In this document: piece after piece, positions 7,872 through 16,505 of the stretch | Numbering within the stretch: position 1 is the first letter of the stretch | Layout: each line of letters begins with the position of its first letter | Source of the DNA: Paenalicyclobacillus ferrooxydans | Lineage (GTDB): Bacteria; Bacillota; Bacilli; Alicyclobacillales; Alicyclobacillaceae | DNA length: 64,000 nucleotides | NCBI RefSeq assembly: GCF_001399675.1 | Contig: NZ_LJCO01000046.1 | Location: 1-64,000, forward strand | Reading direction: 5' to 3' | Translations under genes and position numbers: made by a program | The notes under the pieces: generated by a model | Databases searched by the model: none | The model's input: only the letters and a program-made list of their open reading frames with translations | Told to the model about the DNA's origin: nothing

Positions 7872-9380
7872 TTACTTGGTCGTTTCCAGGGCAAAGGCAC
7901 CCGCTTCGATTTTTCCTGCAGTTTCCCGCAGACGTGCCTGACAAACTTCTCGGCCGAGGAGCGCCATCACATCGAACAACCCCGGCCCAATTGTCACGCC
8001 AGTAAGAGCAAGACGTGATGGATGAATCAGTTCCCCGGTCTTCAGCCCCAGTTCATGAATCAACTTGCGGTACACTTCTTCAATCCGAGGTACGATGAAC
8101 GGATGAACATCCCCAAGCACATCTGCCGCCGTACGCAAATGTGTCGACACATCTTGTCTCGAGAAGTGTTTCCGGACTCCCTTTATATCGAAGTCACGAA
8201 CCCTATCAAAGTAACAGTTCAAACTCGCCACAAGTTCTTCAAAGGACTTGGACCTTTCTTGCATTGCTCCAGCAAGGGTGCGAACCCAAGTCAATTGCTC
8301 TCTCGTCATGGCTTCATGAACCCACCCGCGTGCTTCCAGCAAAGGCCAGATGGAGTCCAATAGGACGTCGAGTGACATATGGCGCAGGTAATGTGCATTT
8401 AACCATTCCAACTTTTTGATGTCGTAGACTGCCGCGTGCCTGGCAACCCGCTCCAAATCAAACACCGACACTGCTTCGTCGCGCGTCAGGAGCTCTTTGT
8501 CATCCCCTGGTGAAAAGCCGAGCAACAACAGATAGTTAACGAGCGCCTCCGGCAGTATGCCTTGCTGGCGATATTCCTCAACACTCGTGGCACCATGTCT
8601 CTTGCTGAGCTTGCTTCTATCCGGTGCAAGAATCATCGGCACATGCGCAAACAGCGGCACAGGAAAGCCGAGGGCTGTAAAAAGCGCCACATGCCTCGGC
8701 GTATTCGAAAGGTGTTCCTCAGCGCGAATGACATGGGTAATCGCCATCAGCGCATCGTCGACGCAACTGGCAAAATGATAGGTCGGCGTGTCGTCAGCCT
8801 TCCATACAATAAAATCATCGAGCTCAGTATTTTGGAATTCTACATCACCCCGAATGATATCGTGAACGACAGTTGTTCCTGCGGTCGGGGACTGAATGCG
8901 ATAGGCAGGACGCTCTCCTCGTTCAATCCGGGCACGGCGCTCGTCGTTTGATAGATGCCTGCAACGTCCGGAATACCGCGGGGTCTCCCCTCGTTTCTGT
9001 GCATCTTCTCTTTGTGCCGCCAGCTCCTCTTGCGTGCAGAAACACGGATACACCTTGTCTTCTGCAATCAACCTCTCTAATTGTGCCCGATAGATGTGCT
9101 GGCGTTCTGACTGGCGGTACGGTCCATACGGACCGCCGATTTCTGGTCCTTCATCCCAGTCGATGTTCAGCCAGCGAAAACTCTCCAAAATTTGCCGATA
9201 CGAGTCCTCTGTAGATCGCTGTTTATCTGTGTCGTCAATCCTGAGCACAAACACGCCCTGATGCTTTCGTGCAAAGAGCCAGTTAAAATACGCCGTCCGC
9301 GCACCGCCAATATGTAAAGAGCCGGTTGGACTCGGTGCGAAGCGCACACGAACCGGTGACTGCACCACTTTATCTGCCAT
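7872..9380 (-). CDS. gltX: Glutamyl-tRNA synthetase
   Basis: Class I aminoacyl-tRNA synthetase attaching Glu to tRNA-Glu. In most Bacillota the enzyme also charges tRNA-Gln, which is then amidated by GatCAB. The 502-residue protein carries the HIGH-type motif HIGG at 23-26, the zinc-site segment CFC (113-115) with Cys140, and KLSKRHG at 257-263. ATG is preceded by AGAAGGGAG. The three downstream tRNA genes, two of them probable substrates, share its strand and its terminator. Whether this copy is discriminating cannot be judged by eye. Confidence 0.95.
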   Translation of the reverse strand: MADKVVQSPVRVRFAPSPTGSLHIGGARTAYFNWLFARKHQGVFVLRIDDTDKQRSTEDSYRQILESFRWLNIDWDEGPEIGGPYGPYRQSERQHIYRAQLERLIAEDKVYPCFCTQEELAAQREDAQKRGETPRYSGRCRHLSNDERRARIERGERPAYRIQSPTAGTTVVHDIIRGDVEFQNTELDDFIVWKADDTPTYHFASCVDDALMAITHVIRAEEHLSNTPRHVALFTALGFPVPLFAHVPMILAPDRSKLSKRHGATSVEEYRQQGILPEALVNYLLLLGFSPGDDKELLTRDEAVSVFDLERVARHAAVYDIKKLEWLNAHYLRHMSLDVLLDSIWPLLEARGWVHEAMTREQLTWVRTLAGAMQERSKSFEELVASLNCYFDRVRDFDIKGVRKHFSRQDVSTHLRTAADVLGDVHPFIVPRIEEVYRKLIHELGLKTGELIHPSRLALTGVTIGPGLFDVMALLGREVCQARLRETAGKIEAGAFALETTK

Positions 9381-9511
9381 AAGAAATTCTCCCTTCTTGG
9401 GACATTTTATCTATCTATGCCTCCGCCCTCAAGGGTCGATAGGGATAGCACGCACAACTCTGTCGAACAATACACCTGCAGTGACTCAACCTGACATGGA
9501 GGTGAGCGCCA

Positions 9512-9868
9512 ATGTCATCCGAATCAGACAACCGAAACCACGACATATCCGACACAGGAGGCGAGCACGGTATCTCCAGTGTCAATTCTGGCGGTTATGA
9601 CCCTGGTCCCATTACTGACGATGGAGAGAACGCTGAGCTTTCATATGTAAAAGCTGCACGCAGCGACATCCTGTTCGAGGAATTCCCCGACGGACCCTAT
9701 GGTTCGCCGCGGAACGAAAAGCTCGGAAAGTCGACCCCGTGGCAAAAAGGGGATCGAGCGATGTCCGCCTATCGCGATCAGAACCCGGTCGACTCTGACC
9801 GAAAAACACCACCAGATGAACCCTCTGCAAATGGCGCACCGCGAGGGACAATTGAAGGTCAAAACTAA
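9512..9868 (+). CDS. Small hydrophilic protein of unknown function (possible DUF3905)
   Basis: A 118-residue acidic, Gly/Asp/Pro-rich protein with no membrane segment or signal peptide. The central part has an FPDGPYGSP motif and a KLGKSTPW motif. These remind me of DUF3905 of spore-forming Bacilli, but that assignment is from memory and weak. GGAGGTGA lies before the ATG, supporting translation. Monocistronic and divergent from gltX. Confidence 0.55.
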   Translation: MSSESDNRNHDISDTGGEHGISSVNSGGYDPGPITDDGENAELSYVKAARSDILFEEFPDGPYGSPRNEKLGKSTPWQKGDRAMSAYRDQNPVDSDRKTPPDEPSANGAPRGTIEGQN

Positions 9869-9951
9869 CCCCATACCCCTGCAGGTGAACCGGTTATCTC
9901 TTCATAATGACACTTGTCCTCACATCAAAATCGACGACAGACAACAACACC

Positions 9952-9990
9952 ACAGAGGACTGCCTGGGGATGCCTGGCAGTCCTCTGTTT
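9952..9990 (+). terminator. Terminator after the 118-residue protein gene
   Basis: A 13-bp perfect stem (9952-9964 with 9976-9988) with an 11-base loop and only a short TTT after it. It lies between convergent genes and may also serve hisC on the minus strand. Confidence 0.6.
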
Positions 9991-10084
9991 GATGTCGAAT
10001 CCCTTTGTGATTTCTAATGACTAGTGGTCTCTCGCGCGCGTTCGCTGCCCCGGACGACGAGTTTAACGTTTATGCAGTTTCCGT

Positions 10085-11194
10085 TCAGACGCTGGCAAAC
10101 TCCTTGAGGACAGAACCCAGTTCATTTAGGCAGAACTCGTTTTCCTCCAGGGTTCCGAACGTGATGCGTACATACTCAGCAAGTCCCGCGAAACCTGCCC
10201 GTACCATGACACCTCGTTCCATTAGTCGCCTAGTGGTCTCTACACCATCTCCCGTTCGGAGCAATACAAAGTTTGCTTCTGTCGGAATCGCGACTAGACC
10301 CTCTACGTCAGCAAAACGCGAGAACTGCTCGCGGCTTGCCTGCACTAACTGACGGGACGCTTCGACGTGTGCCGAGTCCTTCAGTGCCGCTGCGGCTGCC
10401 CGCTGGGCAACGCGGTTGACGTTAAATGGTTCCCGCACCCTGTGCACGTATCCCCACAAATCCGCGCTCGCGAGTCCGTAGCCGACACGAAGCCCCGCCA
10501 GTCCGTACATCTTCGAAAATGTGTGTAAGGCGACAACACGTGGGTCAGACAGCAACTCAGCGTTATCAACGACCCGGTCTCGGCGTTCAGTGAAGTCGTT
10601 GTACGCAAGGTCAACAACCACAATGACATGTTCCGGCAGTTGACGAAGCAACCATAATGCATCGGAGTGTCTTAGATATGTCCCTGTCGGATTATTCGGT
10701 GAACACAGGTACAATAACTTGGTGCGCGGTGTCACTGCCTCAGCGAGGGCCTTCACGTCGTATTCAAACCCAGGACCGAGTGGAACCTCTTTGACTTGTG
10801 CCTGCATAATGAACGCACCAAACTGGTACTGGGAAAACGAAGGTGCGGGTACAACAACCTCGTCGCCTGGATTCAGAAACGTCTCAGAAATGAGCTTGAT
10901 GATGTCATCCGACCCGTTCCCGACCAGCACCTGACTGGCGTCTACGCTGTGAAACCCTGCAATCTCATCACGAAGAAACTGACTTCCTCCGTCCGGATAG
11001 TGGTGCAACTGTCCCAACTCACGCTGAATGGCTTCAAGTGCAAGCGGTGATGGACCCAGTGCGTTCTCATTCGCGTTCAGTTTGATGACACGTTTTAATC
11101 CGTATCGGCGTCTTAACTCATCATCTGTAAGTCCCGGAACGTATGGCTGAATACGGTCAATACCAGGACGAACCTGATTTTGAAATGTGGTCAC
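10085..11194 (-). CDS. hisC: Histidinol-phosphate aminotransferase family protein
   Basis: A PLP-dependent fold-type I aminotransferase of 369 residues, most like HisC, which transaminates imidazole acetol phosphate in histidine synthesis. Visible are the NANEN segment near the N-terminus, GNGSDDII, SPNNPTGT and DLAY (the D-x-A-Y PLP-contact motif). TFSKMYGLAGLRVGYG contains the Schiff-base Lys. The frame is open to 11344. GTG 11192-11194 was chosen because a purine-rich GGGGAAGG precedes it and the protein then begins at a typical HisC N-terminus. No other his genes are nearby, so action on aromatic amino acids is also possible. Confidence 0.82.
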   Translation of the reverse strand: MTTFQNQVRPGIDRIQPYVPGLTDDELRRRYGLKRVIKLNANENALGPSPLALEAIQRELGQLHHYPDGGSQFLRDEIAGFHSVDASQVLVGNGSDDIIKLISETFLNPGDEVVVPAPSFSQYQFGAFIMQAQVKEVPLGPGFEYDVKALAEAVTPRTKLLYLCSPNNPTGTYLRHSDALWLLRQLPEHVIVVVDLAYNDFTERRDRVVDNAELLSDPRVVALHTFSKMYGLAGLRVGYGLASADLWGYVHRVREPFNVNRVAQRAAAAALKDSAHVEASRQLVQASREQFSRFADVEGLVAIPTEANFVLLRTGDGVETTRRLMERGVMVRAGFAGLAEYVRITFGTLEENEFCLNELGSVLKEFASV

Positions 11195-11354
11195 GACCTT
11201 CCCCCCCCGGGCTTCACGTTCCCTGCTCAACTCTGCTTCACCATACCAGGACGAATGTCCCATTGGCGGTACAACTATACCGTGGATTCTACCATAATCA
11301 GGAGGGGGCAACAATGGGCAGACACACCAACTTCCTTCACACAACCTGCACGAC

Positions 11355-11969
11355 TTATGAGTCGGAGGATTGATCTTTTACCTTCGCGTTCCGACCATTT
11401 CCAAGACCAGCCGAGAGCGAGAACTTGATGGCCTCCTCGACCGTAAGGCCGCACGGACGAACCTGATCTCTGCGTACAATCGCCGTGATGCCCGCAAATT
11501 GAAACGCATTTGGAATGTAAACGGCGATGTGGTCCCCATCGGGATCGACTTGTGGAGACAAGTTCTCGGTAGTCACAAAGCCGAGCATCAACGCCCGGTC
11601 GTCTGGCCACGCCACCAAGACAGTCTGTCGAAATCCGCGCCGGTGCCCGAGAAGGTTGTTCACAATCTCCTTAAACATCGAATACAAGGATTTGACGATG
11701 GGAATTCGTTCAAACAACGCGTCCATCATCACAAACAGTTGGTGGCTTATGTACAACTTCGTGAGAAAACCGACCAAAGTAATGGCGATAACCACCAGCA
11801 AAAATCCCGCACCAGGCAGATTCGCCCCTACAAGATGATCAAACTCCGGGCCAAACCAGCTGTCGACAATGTTGAAAACGGATACAACAACCCAAATGAC
11901 GAGAGCAAACGGCAGAACCGTAACGAGCCCAATTCCGAAATGCTTAGCAATCTGCCGTAAGAACGCCAT
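11355..11969 (-). CDS. DUF502 family membrane protein
   Basis: A 204-residue protein of the DUF502 family (function unknown). Two N-terminal transmembrane helices (about 12-35 and 56-80) are followed by a soluble part with the family segments RIPIVKSLYSMFKE and IPNAFQFAG. The C-terminal tail is hydrophilic. The ATG at 11967-11969 has AAGGGAGGGG upstream and was preferred over the longer frame to 12272. It starts 14 bases after the antiporter gene stop, so the two are likely co-transcribed. DUF502 proteins are widespread in Bacteria and some plants. Confidence 0.85.
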   Translation of the reverse strand: MAFLRQIAKHFGIGLVTVLPFALVIWVVVSVFNIVDSWFGPEFDHLVGANLPGAGFLLVVIAITLVGFLTKLYISHQLFVMMDALFERIPIVKSLYSMFKEIVNNLLGHRRGFRQTVLVAWPDDRALMLGFVTTENLSPQVDPDGDHIAVYIPNAFQFAGITAIVRRDQVRPCGLTVEEAIKFSLSAGLGNGRNAKVKDQSSDS

Positions 11970-11983
11970 GTACTCCCCTCCCT

Positions 11984-13054
11984 TTACGTTAAACCCTTCA
12001 ACATGAAAAACCCGACAGCCATCACAAAATACGCTCCTAATGCAAGCGCGCCTTCGAGCCAATTGGACTCCCCATCCAGCATTAACACCACAACGAGCAA
12101 GACGGCTGCGCCCATGCTCATCAACTCTGGCCAAGAAAACAAAAGTGACATTGGTTGCCCGATCGCGTAACTCACGAGCAGCAGCACGGGGGCAACAAAC
12201 ATTGCCACTTGAAGCGTACTGCCAACCGCGATTTCCGTCGACAGTTCCATCTTGTTTTTCCATGCCATCCAAACCGCCGAGGCGTGTTCCGCAGCGTTAC
12301 CAACAATGGCAATCACAATCACGCCCATAAAGACGTCCGACCAACCTAGCCGATGACCGACGACCTTCACCGCCCCCACCAGCCATTCACTCTCGAAAGC
12401 AACCATCACGGTTGTAATCACTAAAGACACAACAGCAACCCATAAGCTGAGTGGGGGTTGTTCGTGCCCTTCGCCTGCATCGTGAACCGTTTCAAACAGA
12501 TACCGGTGTGTATACAGGGAGAATAACAGCCCGGACAAGTACAACACCAGAGCCACAACAGCTGCAACAAAGGAGACTACCTTTCCCACGGACGGATCCG
12601 TTTTAGCCGATGCTGCAAACGCCGCCGGCAAAACAAATGTGACTCCGACACTCAACCACAACATCGCAGATTGACTCCGGGCTGCCTTCACATTGAAACG
12701 CTGAATCGGGTGCCGAATGCCACCAATGAGAAAACTGATACCAAGGACAAACAACAGGTTGCCGAGAATCGAGCCCGTTATGGACGCTTTAACCAGAGTC
12801 TGTAATCCCTCTCGCAGCGCGATGATTCCGATAATGAGTTCAACGGCATTTCCAAATGTGGCGGATAGCAATCCTCCCACGCGCGGACCTGCGTAAATCG
12901 CCAAGGTTTCAGTTGCTTGACCCATCCACCCGGCCACTGGGATAATGGCGATGCCCGTAAGAAAAAAAGAAAAGACGGGCGGTAAATGAGTCAAATCACC
13001 CACGAGGCTGCCGGCGAAGAAGACGACACTTAAAGGAACAAACCATTTCAGCAA
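11984..13054 (-). CDS. Calcium/proton antiporter (CaCA superfamily)
   Basis: A Ca2+/H+ exchanger of the CAX/ChaA type with about 11 transmembrane helices. It would expel Ca2+ from the cytoplasm using the proton gradient. The two alpha repeats each carry the acidic signature: GNAVELIIG near residue 65 and GNAAEHASAVWMA near residue 250. The longest frame starts at ATG 13069, but no ribosome site precedes it. GGAGGG inside that codon's neighbourhood lies seven bases before TTG 13052-13054, so I use the TTG (356 residues). Co-directional with the DUF502 gene downstream and two small membrane protein genes upstream. Confidence 0.88.
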   Translation of the reverse strand: MLKWFVPLSVVFFAGSLVGDLTHLPPVFSFFLTGIAIIPVAGWMGQATETLAIYAGPRVGGLLSATFGNAVELIIGIIALREGLQTLVKASITGSILGNLLFVLGISFLIGGIRHPIQRFNVKAARSQSAMLWLSVGVTFVLPAAFAASAKTDPSVGKVVSFVAAVVALVLYLSGLLFSLYTHRYLFETVHDAGEGHEQPPLSLWVAVVSLVITTVMVAFESEWLVGAVKVVGHRLGWSDVFMGVIVIAIVGNAAEHASAVWMAWKNKMELSTEIAVGSTLQVAMFVAPVLLLVSYAIGQPMSLLFSWPELMSMGAAVLLVVVLMLDGESNWLEGALALGAYFVMAVGFFMLKGLT

Positions 13055-13079
13055 CCTGCAACCCTCCATGACTTAGGGT

Positions 13080-13343
13080 CTACCGCGTAAACAAGGAGTA
13101 CCCACGTTTGCGCAGACTTCGAACAGCATACCCAGACAAGAGAGCTCCAATCAGCCCAACGAAGAACAATATCCACTCCGGCCATGTCATCCTGGCAGCG
13201 GCTCTGATCATCAGGTAGATTGAAAATACGATATATATCACAGGAGAAACCCATCCTCGTCGGAAAACCATGTTAATCGCAACACCGAACCCGAACGTTG
13301 CAACAATCGCAAGGATATCTAACAGCAGCCAGAATGTAACCAC
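13080..13343 (-). CDS. Small membrane protein, YtpI-like
   Basis: An 87-residue protein with about three transmembrane helices and a basic C-terminus. The GTG start at 13341-13343 has GAGGAGAAG upstream; the frame extends to 13391. The pattern recalls the YtpI family of Bacilli, but the match is tentative. It stops 25 bases before the antiporter TTG, so co-transcription is likely. Confidence 0.6.
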   Translation of the reverse strand: MVTFWLLLDILAIVATFGFGVAINMVFRRGWVSPVIYIVFSIYLMIRAAARMTWPEWILFFVGLIGALLSGYAVRSLRKRGYSLFTR

Positions 13344-13433
13344 CCGTCTTCTCCTCCTCAAACTGCACAAGGCCATAGAAAACAATTGCAAACTACCCTG
13401 CTGCCAAATACGCTGGAGAGTTAATTTGCTTCA

Positions 13434-13658
13434 TTAATACTGCTTCCACTCATCAGGGTCGTGAACTTCCGGGGATTTCATCCGCCGCAGCCAACGAGAT
13501 ATATAGCGAACACCAAGCACTAAAGCACAGATTACAATCAACCCAATTGCAATCCATCTCGCCGGAGCCCAGTGCCAGTGTGTGTACACCCAACTCCCCA
13601 CAGACCATGCTCCAATGGCAAAAGCAGCGAACATCCAATCTGGGAGCAATTGATTCAT
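13434..13658 (-). CDS. Small two-helix membrane protein, unknown function
   Basis: A 74-residue protein with two predicted membrane helices (about 7-25 and 32-50), a basic RRMK patch and an acidic C-terminal tail ending DPDEWKQY. ATG at 13656-13658 follows GTAGGAGGCG. I do not recognise the family. It probably opens the small run of membrane-protein genes down to DUF502. Confidence 0.6.
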   Translation of the reverse strand: MNQLLPDWMFAAFAIGAWSVGSWVYTHWHWAPARWIAIGLIVICALVLGVRYISRWLRRMKSPEVHDPDEWKQY

Positions 13659-13974
13659 AACACGCCTCCTACGGTCGGACTGTTCAGCCGTTATCATTAC
13701 CTGTCTACATCCGTATCATTATACCATTCGGTACGAACGCTGTCCTTGCGACCATTTTCGTTCCATATTCGATTAGATGCAAAATTCCACTAGATGCCGA
13801 ATTCGACGAGCCGCGCCTTAGATTCTCGTAGATGCCGATTACGCTTTCGATAGAATTGGAAGACATGTACAATCAATGCGTATTCGACTGAATGTGACAG
13901 GATTCCACATTGCATCGTATAGTGTCCAATTTTGGAGGAACACTAACGGGACAGTGCTACAGGAGTTGAGCTGT
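13659..13974. other. Divergent gene-free stretch with TAGATGC repeats
   Basis: This 316-base region separates the minus-strand membrane genes from the LCP gene. TAGATGC occurs at 13774-13780, 13791-13797 and 13829-13835. Nearby are related TTCGA elements (ATTCGATTAGATGC, AATTCGACG, TTTCGATAG). No hairpin or coding signal was recognised. It should contain promoters for both directions. Confidence 0.45.
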
Positions 13975-15180
13975 TTGGCAGGACGACACGCACGTAAGCA
14001 ATCACCCGAATCAATGAGGTTAAAACGGCACAAAGCGGTTCGGATTGGCATCCCCACTACTCTAGGCGCCCTTCTCATTCTCGGGGGGGCCGCTTACTAC
14101 CGGCTGAATCGACCGCTCACACATGACGTTCAATATCCCGCATACACCACACCATCCAACACAACAACGAATGCCATAACGACACCCGTCGCACCACCGG
14201 AGCCCAGTCGGCAGACGGTCCTGGTGATTGGTACAGATACCCGTCCTGGTGAGACCGGTGGAAACACTGACGTCCTGATTTTAGCCAGTATCGATCCAAA
14301 GAACAAGCGCATTGAGTTACTCTCCGTCCCTCGCGACACAAAAGTCACGTACCCAAACGGTTCGTCTGCAAAGATCAACGAGGGACTGATGCTCGGTGGA
14401 CCCACGCTGACTAAGTCCGTGGTTTCACAATTAACCGGGCAGCACATTGACAATTATGCACTTACGCACTTTGGCGGTTTAGTCCAAATCATCAATACAA
14501 TCGGTGGAATCACCCTGAATGTGCCGGAACGTATGTACTATAATACAGGCGATACGGAATACAACATCATTAACTTGCACCCTGGTGTTCAGACTTTAAA
14601 TGGTGCTCAGGCACTCGGCTTTGTACGGTTTCGACACGATGCACTCGGCGATATTGGTCGTACCCAACGGCAGCAGGAGTTTTTGCAAGCTTTGTCGGAC
14701 AAACTGTTGCAGCCGCAAAACATCACGAAACTCCCCACGCTTGTGAGAGAGTTCTGGGGCACGATGGATACAGATATGTCCACGCTGAACGTCTTGCAGT
14801 TGGCAGCAAACGCCAACACGTACCGCGGATATCAAATTATCCACGAAACTCTCCCAGGATCTTTTCACAATCCTGACCCAAAAATCAGAAACGACGTAAG
14901 TTATTGGATTGTAAACCCGCTCGAAGCAAAATACATGGCAACGCAGTTCTTCGAGAACGGACTGATTCAAAAAAACCCCGTCCAAGACCCGAGTGTCACC
15001 GAGAACTGGAAAACGCCGTCAGAACCTGCAAATAAAAGAGTAAATGGTTTGGATAATGGAACCACTAACGGAAACAGCTTCCCATCGGATCCAAAAACAC
15101 AATCTGCACCCACGGCAGATATAAACGAAGGAAAAAGAGCGAGTATCGGTTGGCAGAAGACCACTGATGCCCGCTCTTGA
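13975..15180 (+). CDS. LytR-CpsA-Psr (LCP) family protein
   Basis: LCP proteins attach teichoic acids and other polymers to peptidoglycan from undecaprenyl-phosphate carriers outside the membrane. A short basic N-terminus and one transmembrane helix precede the LCP domain. That domain shows VLVIGTDTRPGETGGNTDVL (with the conserved Asp), VPRDTKV, GAQALGFVRFRHD and DIGRTQRQQ. The long C-terminal tail (last about 70 residues) is Asn/Thr/Lys-rich. The start is uncertain: the frame opens at 13876, AGGAG precedes TTG 13975 by nine bases, and ATG 14014 lacks a clear ribosome site. It may be a TagU/LytR-type ligase. Confidence 0.88.
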   Translation: MAGRHARKQSPESMRLKRHKAVRIGIPTTLGALLILGGAAYYRLNRPLTHDVQYPAYTTPSNTTTNAITTPVAPPEPSRQTVLVIGTDTRPGETGGNTDVLILASIDPKNKRIELLSVPRDTKVTYPNGSSAKINEGLMLGGPTLTKSVVSQLTGQHIDNYALTHFGGLVQIINTIGGITLNVPERMYYNTGDTEYNIINLHPGVQTLNGAQALGFVRFRHDALGDIGRTQRQQEFLQALSDKLLQPQNITKLPTLVREFWGTMDTDMSTLNVLQLAANANTYRGYQIIHETLPGSFHNPDPKIRNDVSYWIVNPLEAKYMATQFFENGLIQKNPVQDPSVTENWKTPSEPANKRVNGLDNGTTNGNSFPSDPKTQSAPTADINEGKRASIGWQKTTDARS

Positions 15181-15250
15181 TAGCCGCTCTGGTCAGAATT
15201 CTCAAGAGCTCGTCCACGTGCCTGGAACAAACCGGCAATGACCAGTTACC

Positions 15251-16495
15251 CTACAGAGAAAGGCCAATCAGAACCAGTGACAGCGATACCAATACCACGA
15301 TGGTGGCCCACCCTATGACGTTCATCCAACGTTTGTTCGTGTACTTACCCATGATTTCTCGGTTGTTCACCAACAACATCATGCTGATCAGAACCACTGG
15401 CAACAAAATTCCGTTTACTTGTTGAGACCAAAGTGTAATCGTGATGAGCGGTGCGTGGGGAATGAGGATGATCCCTGCACCAAGAGCCAAAATGACCGTG
15501 TATAGTATGTAAAATTGTGGTGCTTCTTTCCACTTCCGTTCAATACCTGCTTCGAATCCAAATGCCTCGCAGACGTAAAAAGCCGTCGCTACAGGCAATA
15601 TCGTCGCTGAAAACACAGATGCGACAAAGAGTCCGACTGCGAAAATCTGTGATGCCATTGCACCAGCCAGGGGCTTGAGCGCCATTGCGGCGTCCTTGGC
15701 ATCATGAATAGGGGTTCCATGCCCATGCACAAATAAAGTCGAGCCACATGCAACCATGATAAAAAACGCCACTGCAACGGTTGCAACACAACCGACGACG
15801 ACGTCAATGAGCGTGTATTTGTAGTCCTCAATCCGAAGTTTTTTCTCGATGACAGCCGATTGCATGTAGAATTGCATCCACGGTGCAATGGTCGTACCGA
15901 CCAGGCCAATGACTAAGGAAACAGAATTCAGCGTCACAGGAAAGTGCGGATGCACCGTTGCGCTCCCTATGGCACCCCACTGTGGTTTTCCAGCAATAGC
16001 TGAGACCACATAGGACAGCAAGGCAGCACTAAAAACAAGAAAGATTTTTTCCGCAACTCCATATGAACCCTTGACGACGAGCAACCATACGGCAAACGCC
16101 ACAATGGGAATTGAAATATACTTGCTGACGTGGAAAATTTGCATGCTTCCGGCCACGCCAGCAAATTCCGTCATTGTATTGCCAACATCAGCAACCAGTA
16201 ATCCCACGAAGATGAAAAACGTAATTTTCACTCCGGCGTTCTCCCGAATGAGATCAGCCAGCCCTTTTCCGGTGACAATTCCCATGCGCGCATTCATTTC
16301 TTGAACGATTAACAAAACAAAAAACGAGGGAATTAACGTCCAGATCAAGTTGTAGCCATAAGTCGCACCTGCAACGGAGTACGTTGTAATGCCTCCGGCA
16401 TCGTTGTCCACGCTGCCGGTAATAATACCGGGTCCGACCAGCGCAAAAAAGAACAAGATCCGTCCGATGAACGATCGACGCGTCAATGATGACAT
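15251..16495 (-). CDS. NRAMP-like divalent metal transporter with altered metal-site motifs
   Basis: A 414-residue SLC11/NRAMP-fold protein with about 11 transmembrane helices. The first helix reads GPGIITGSVDNDAGGITTY, so the canonical DPGN becomes DAGG. The sixth-helix MPH is replaced by APW in TTIAPWMQFY. Loss of the Asn and Met argues against a classical Mn/Fe carrier and points toward the NRAMP-related Mg2+ transporter (NRMT) type, as an inference. ATG follows GGGGGGAAG. It starts 10 bases after the stop of the PRC/MgtE_N/CBS gene, indicating an operon. Confidence 0.82.
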   Translation of the reverse strand: MSSLTRRSFIGRILFFFALVGPGIITGSVDNDAGGITTYSVAGATYGYNLIWTLIPSFFVLLIVQEMNARMGIVTGKGLADLIRENAGVKITFFIFVGLLVADVGNTMTEFAGVAGSMQIFHVSKYISIPIVAFAVWLLVVKGSYGVAEKIFLVFSAALLSYVVSAIAGKPQWGAIGSATVHPHFPVTLNSVSLVIGLVGTTIAPWMQFYMQSAVIEKKLRIEDYKYTLIDVVVGCVATVAVAFFIMVACGSTLFVHGHGTPIHDAKDAAMALKPLAGAMASQIFAVGLFVASVFSATILPVATAFYVCEAFGFEAGIERKWKEAPQFYILYTVILALGAGIILIPHAPLITITLWSQQVNGILLPVVLISMMLLVNNREIMGKYTNKRWMNVIGWATIVVLVSLSLVLIGLSL

Positions 16496-16505
16496 AACTT
16501 CCCCC

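Noticed and set aside
9381-9511. T-box leader in front of gltX
   Set aside because: No T-box core (TGGNACCGCG-like) or specifier stem was seen, and the gap is too short.
11370-11960. A 196-codon plus-strand open frame opposite the DUF502 gene
   Set aside because: It lies wholly antisense to a well-supported gene and has no ribosome site or family resemblance.
13876-13974. Extended N-terminus for the LCP protein from 13876
   Set aside because: No ribosome site before 13876; the added residues would precede a standard signal-anchor.
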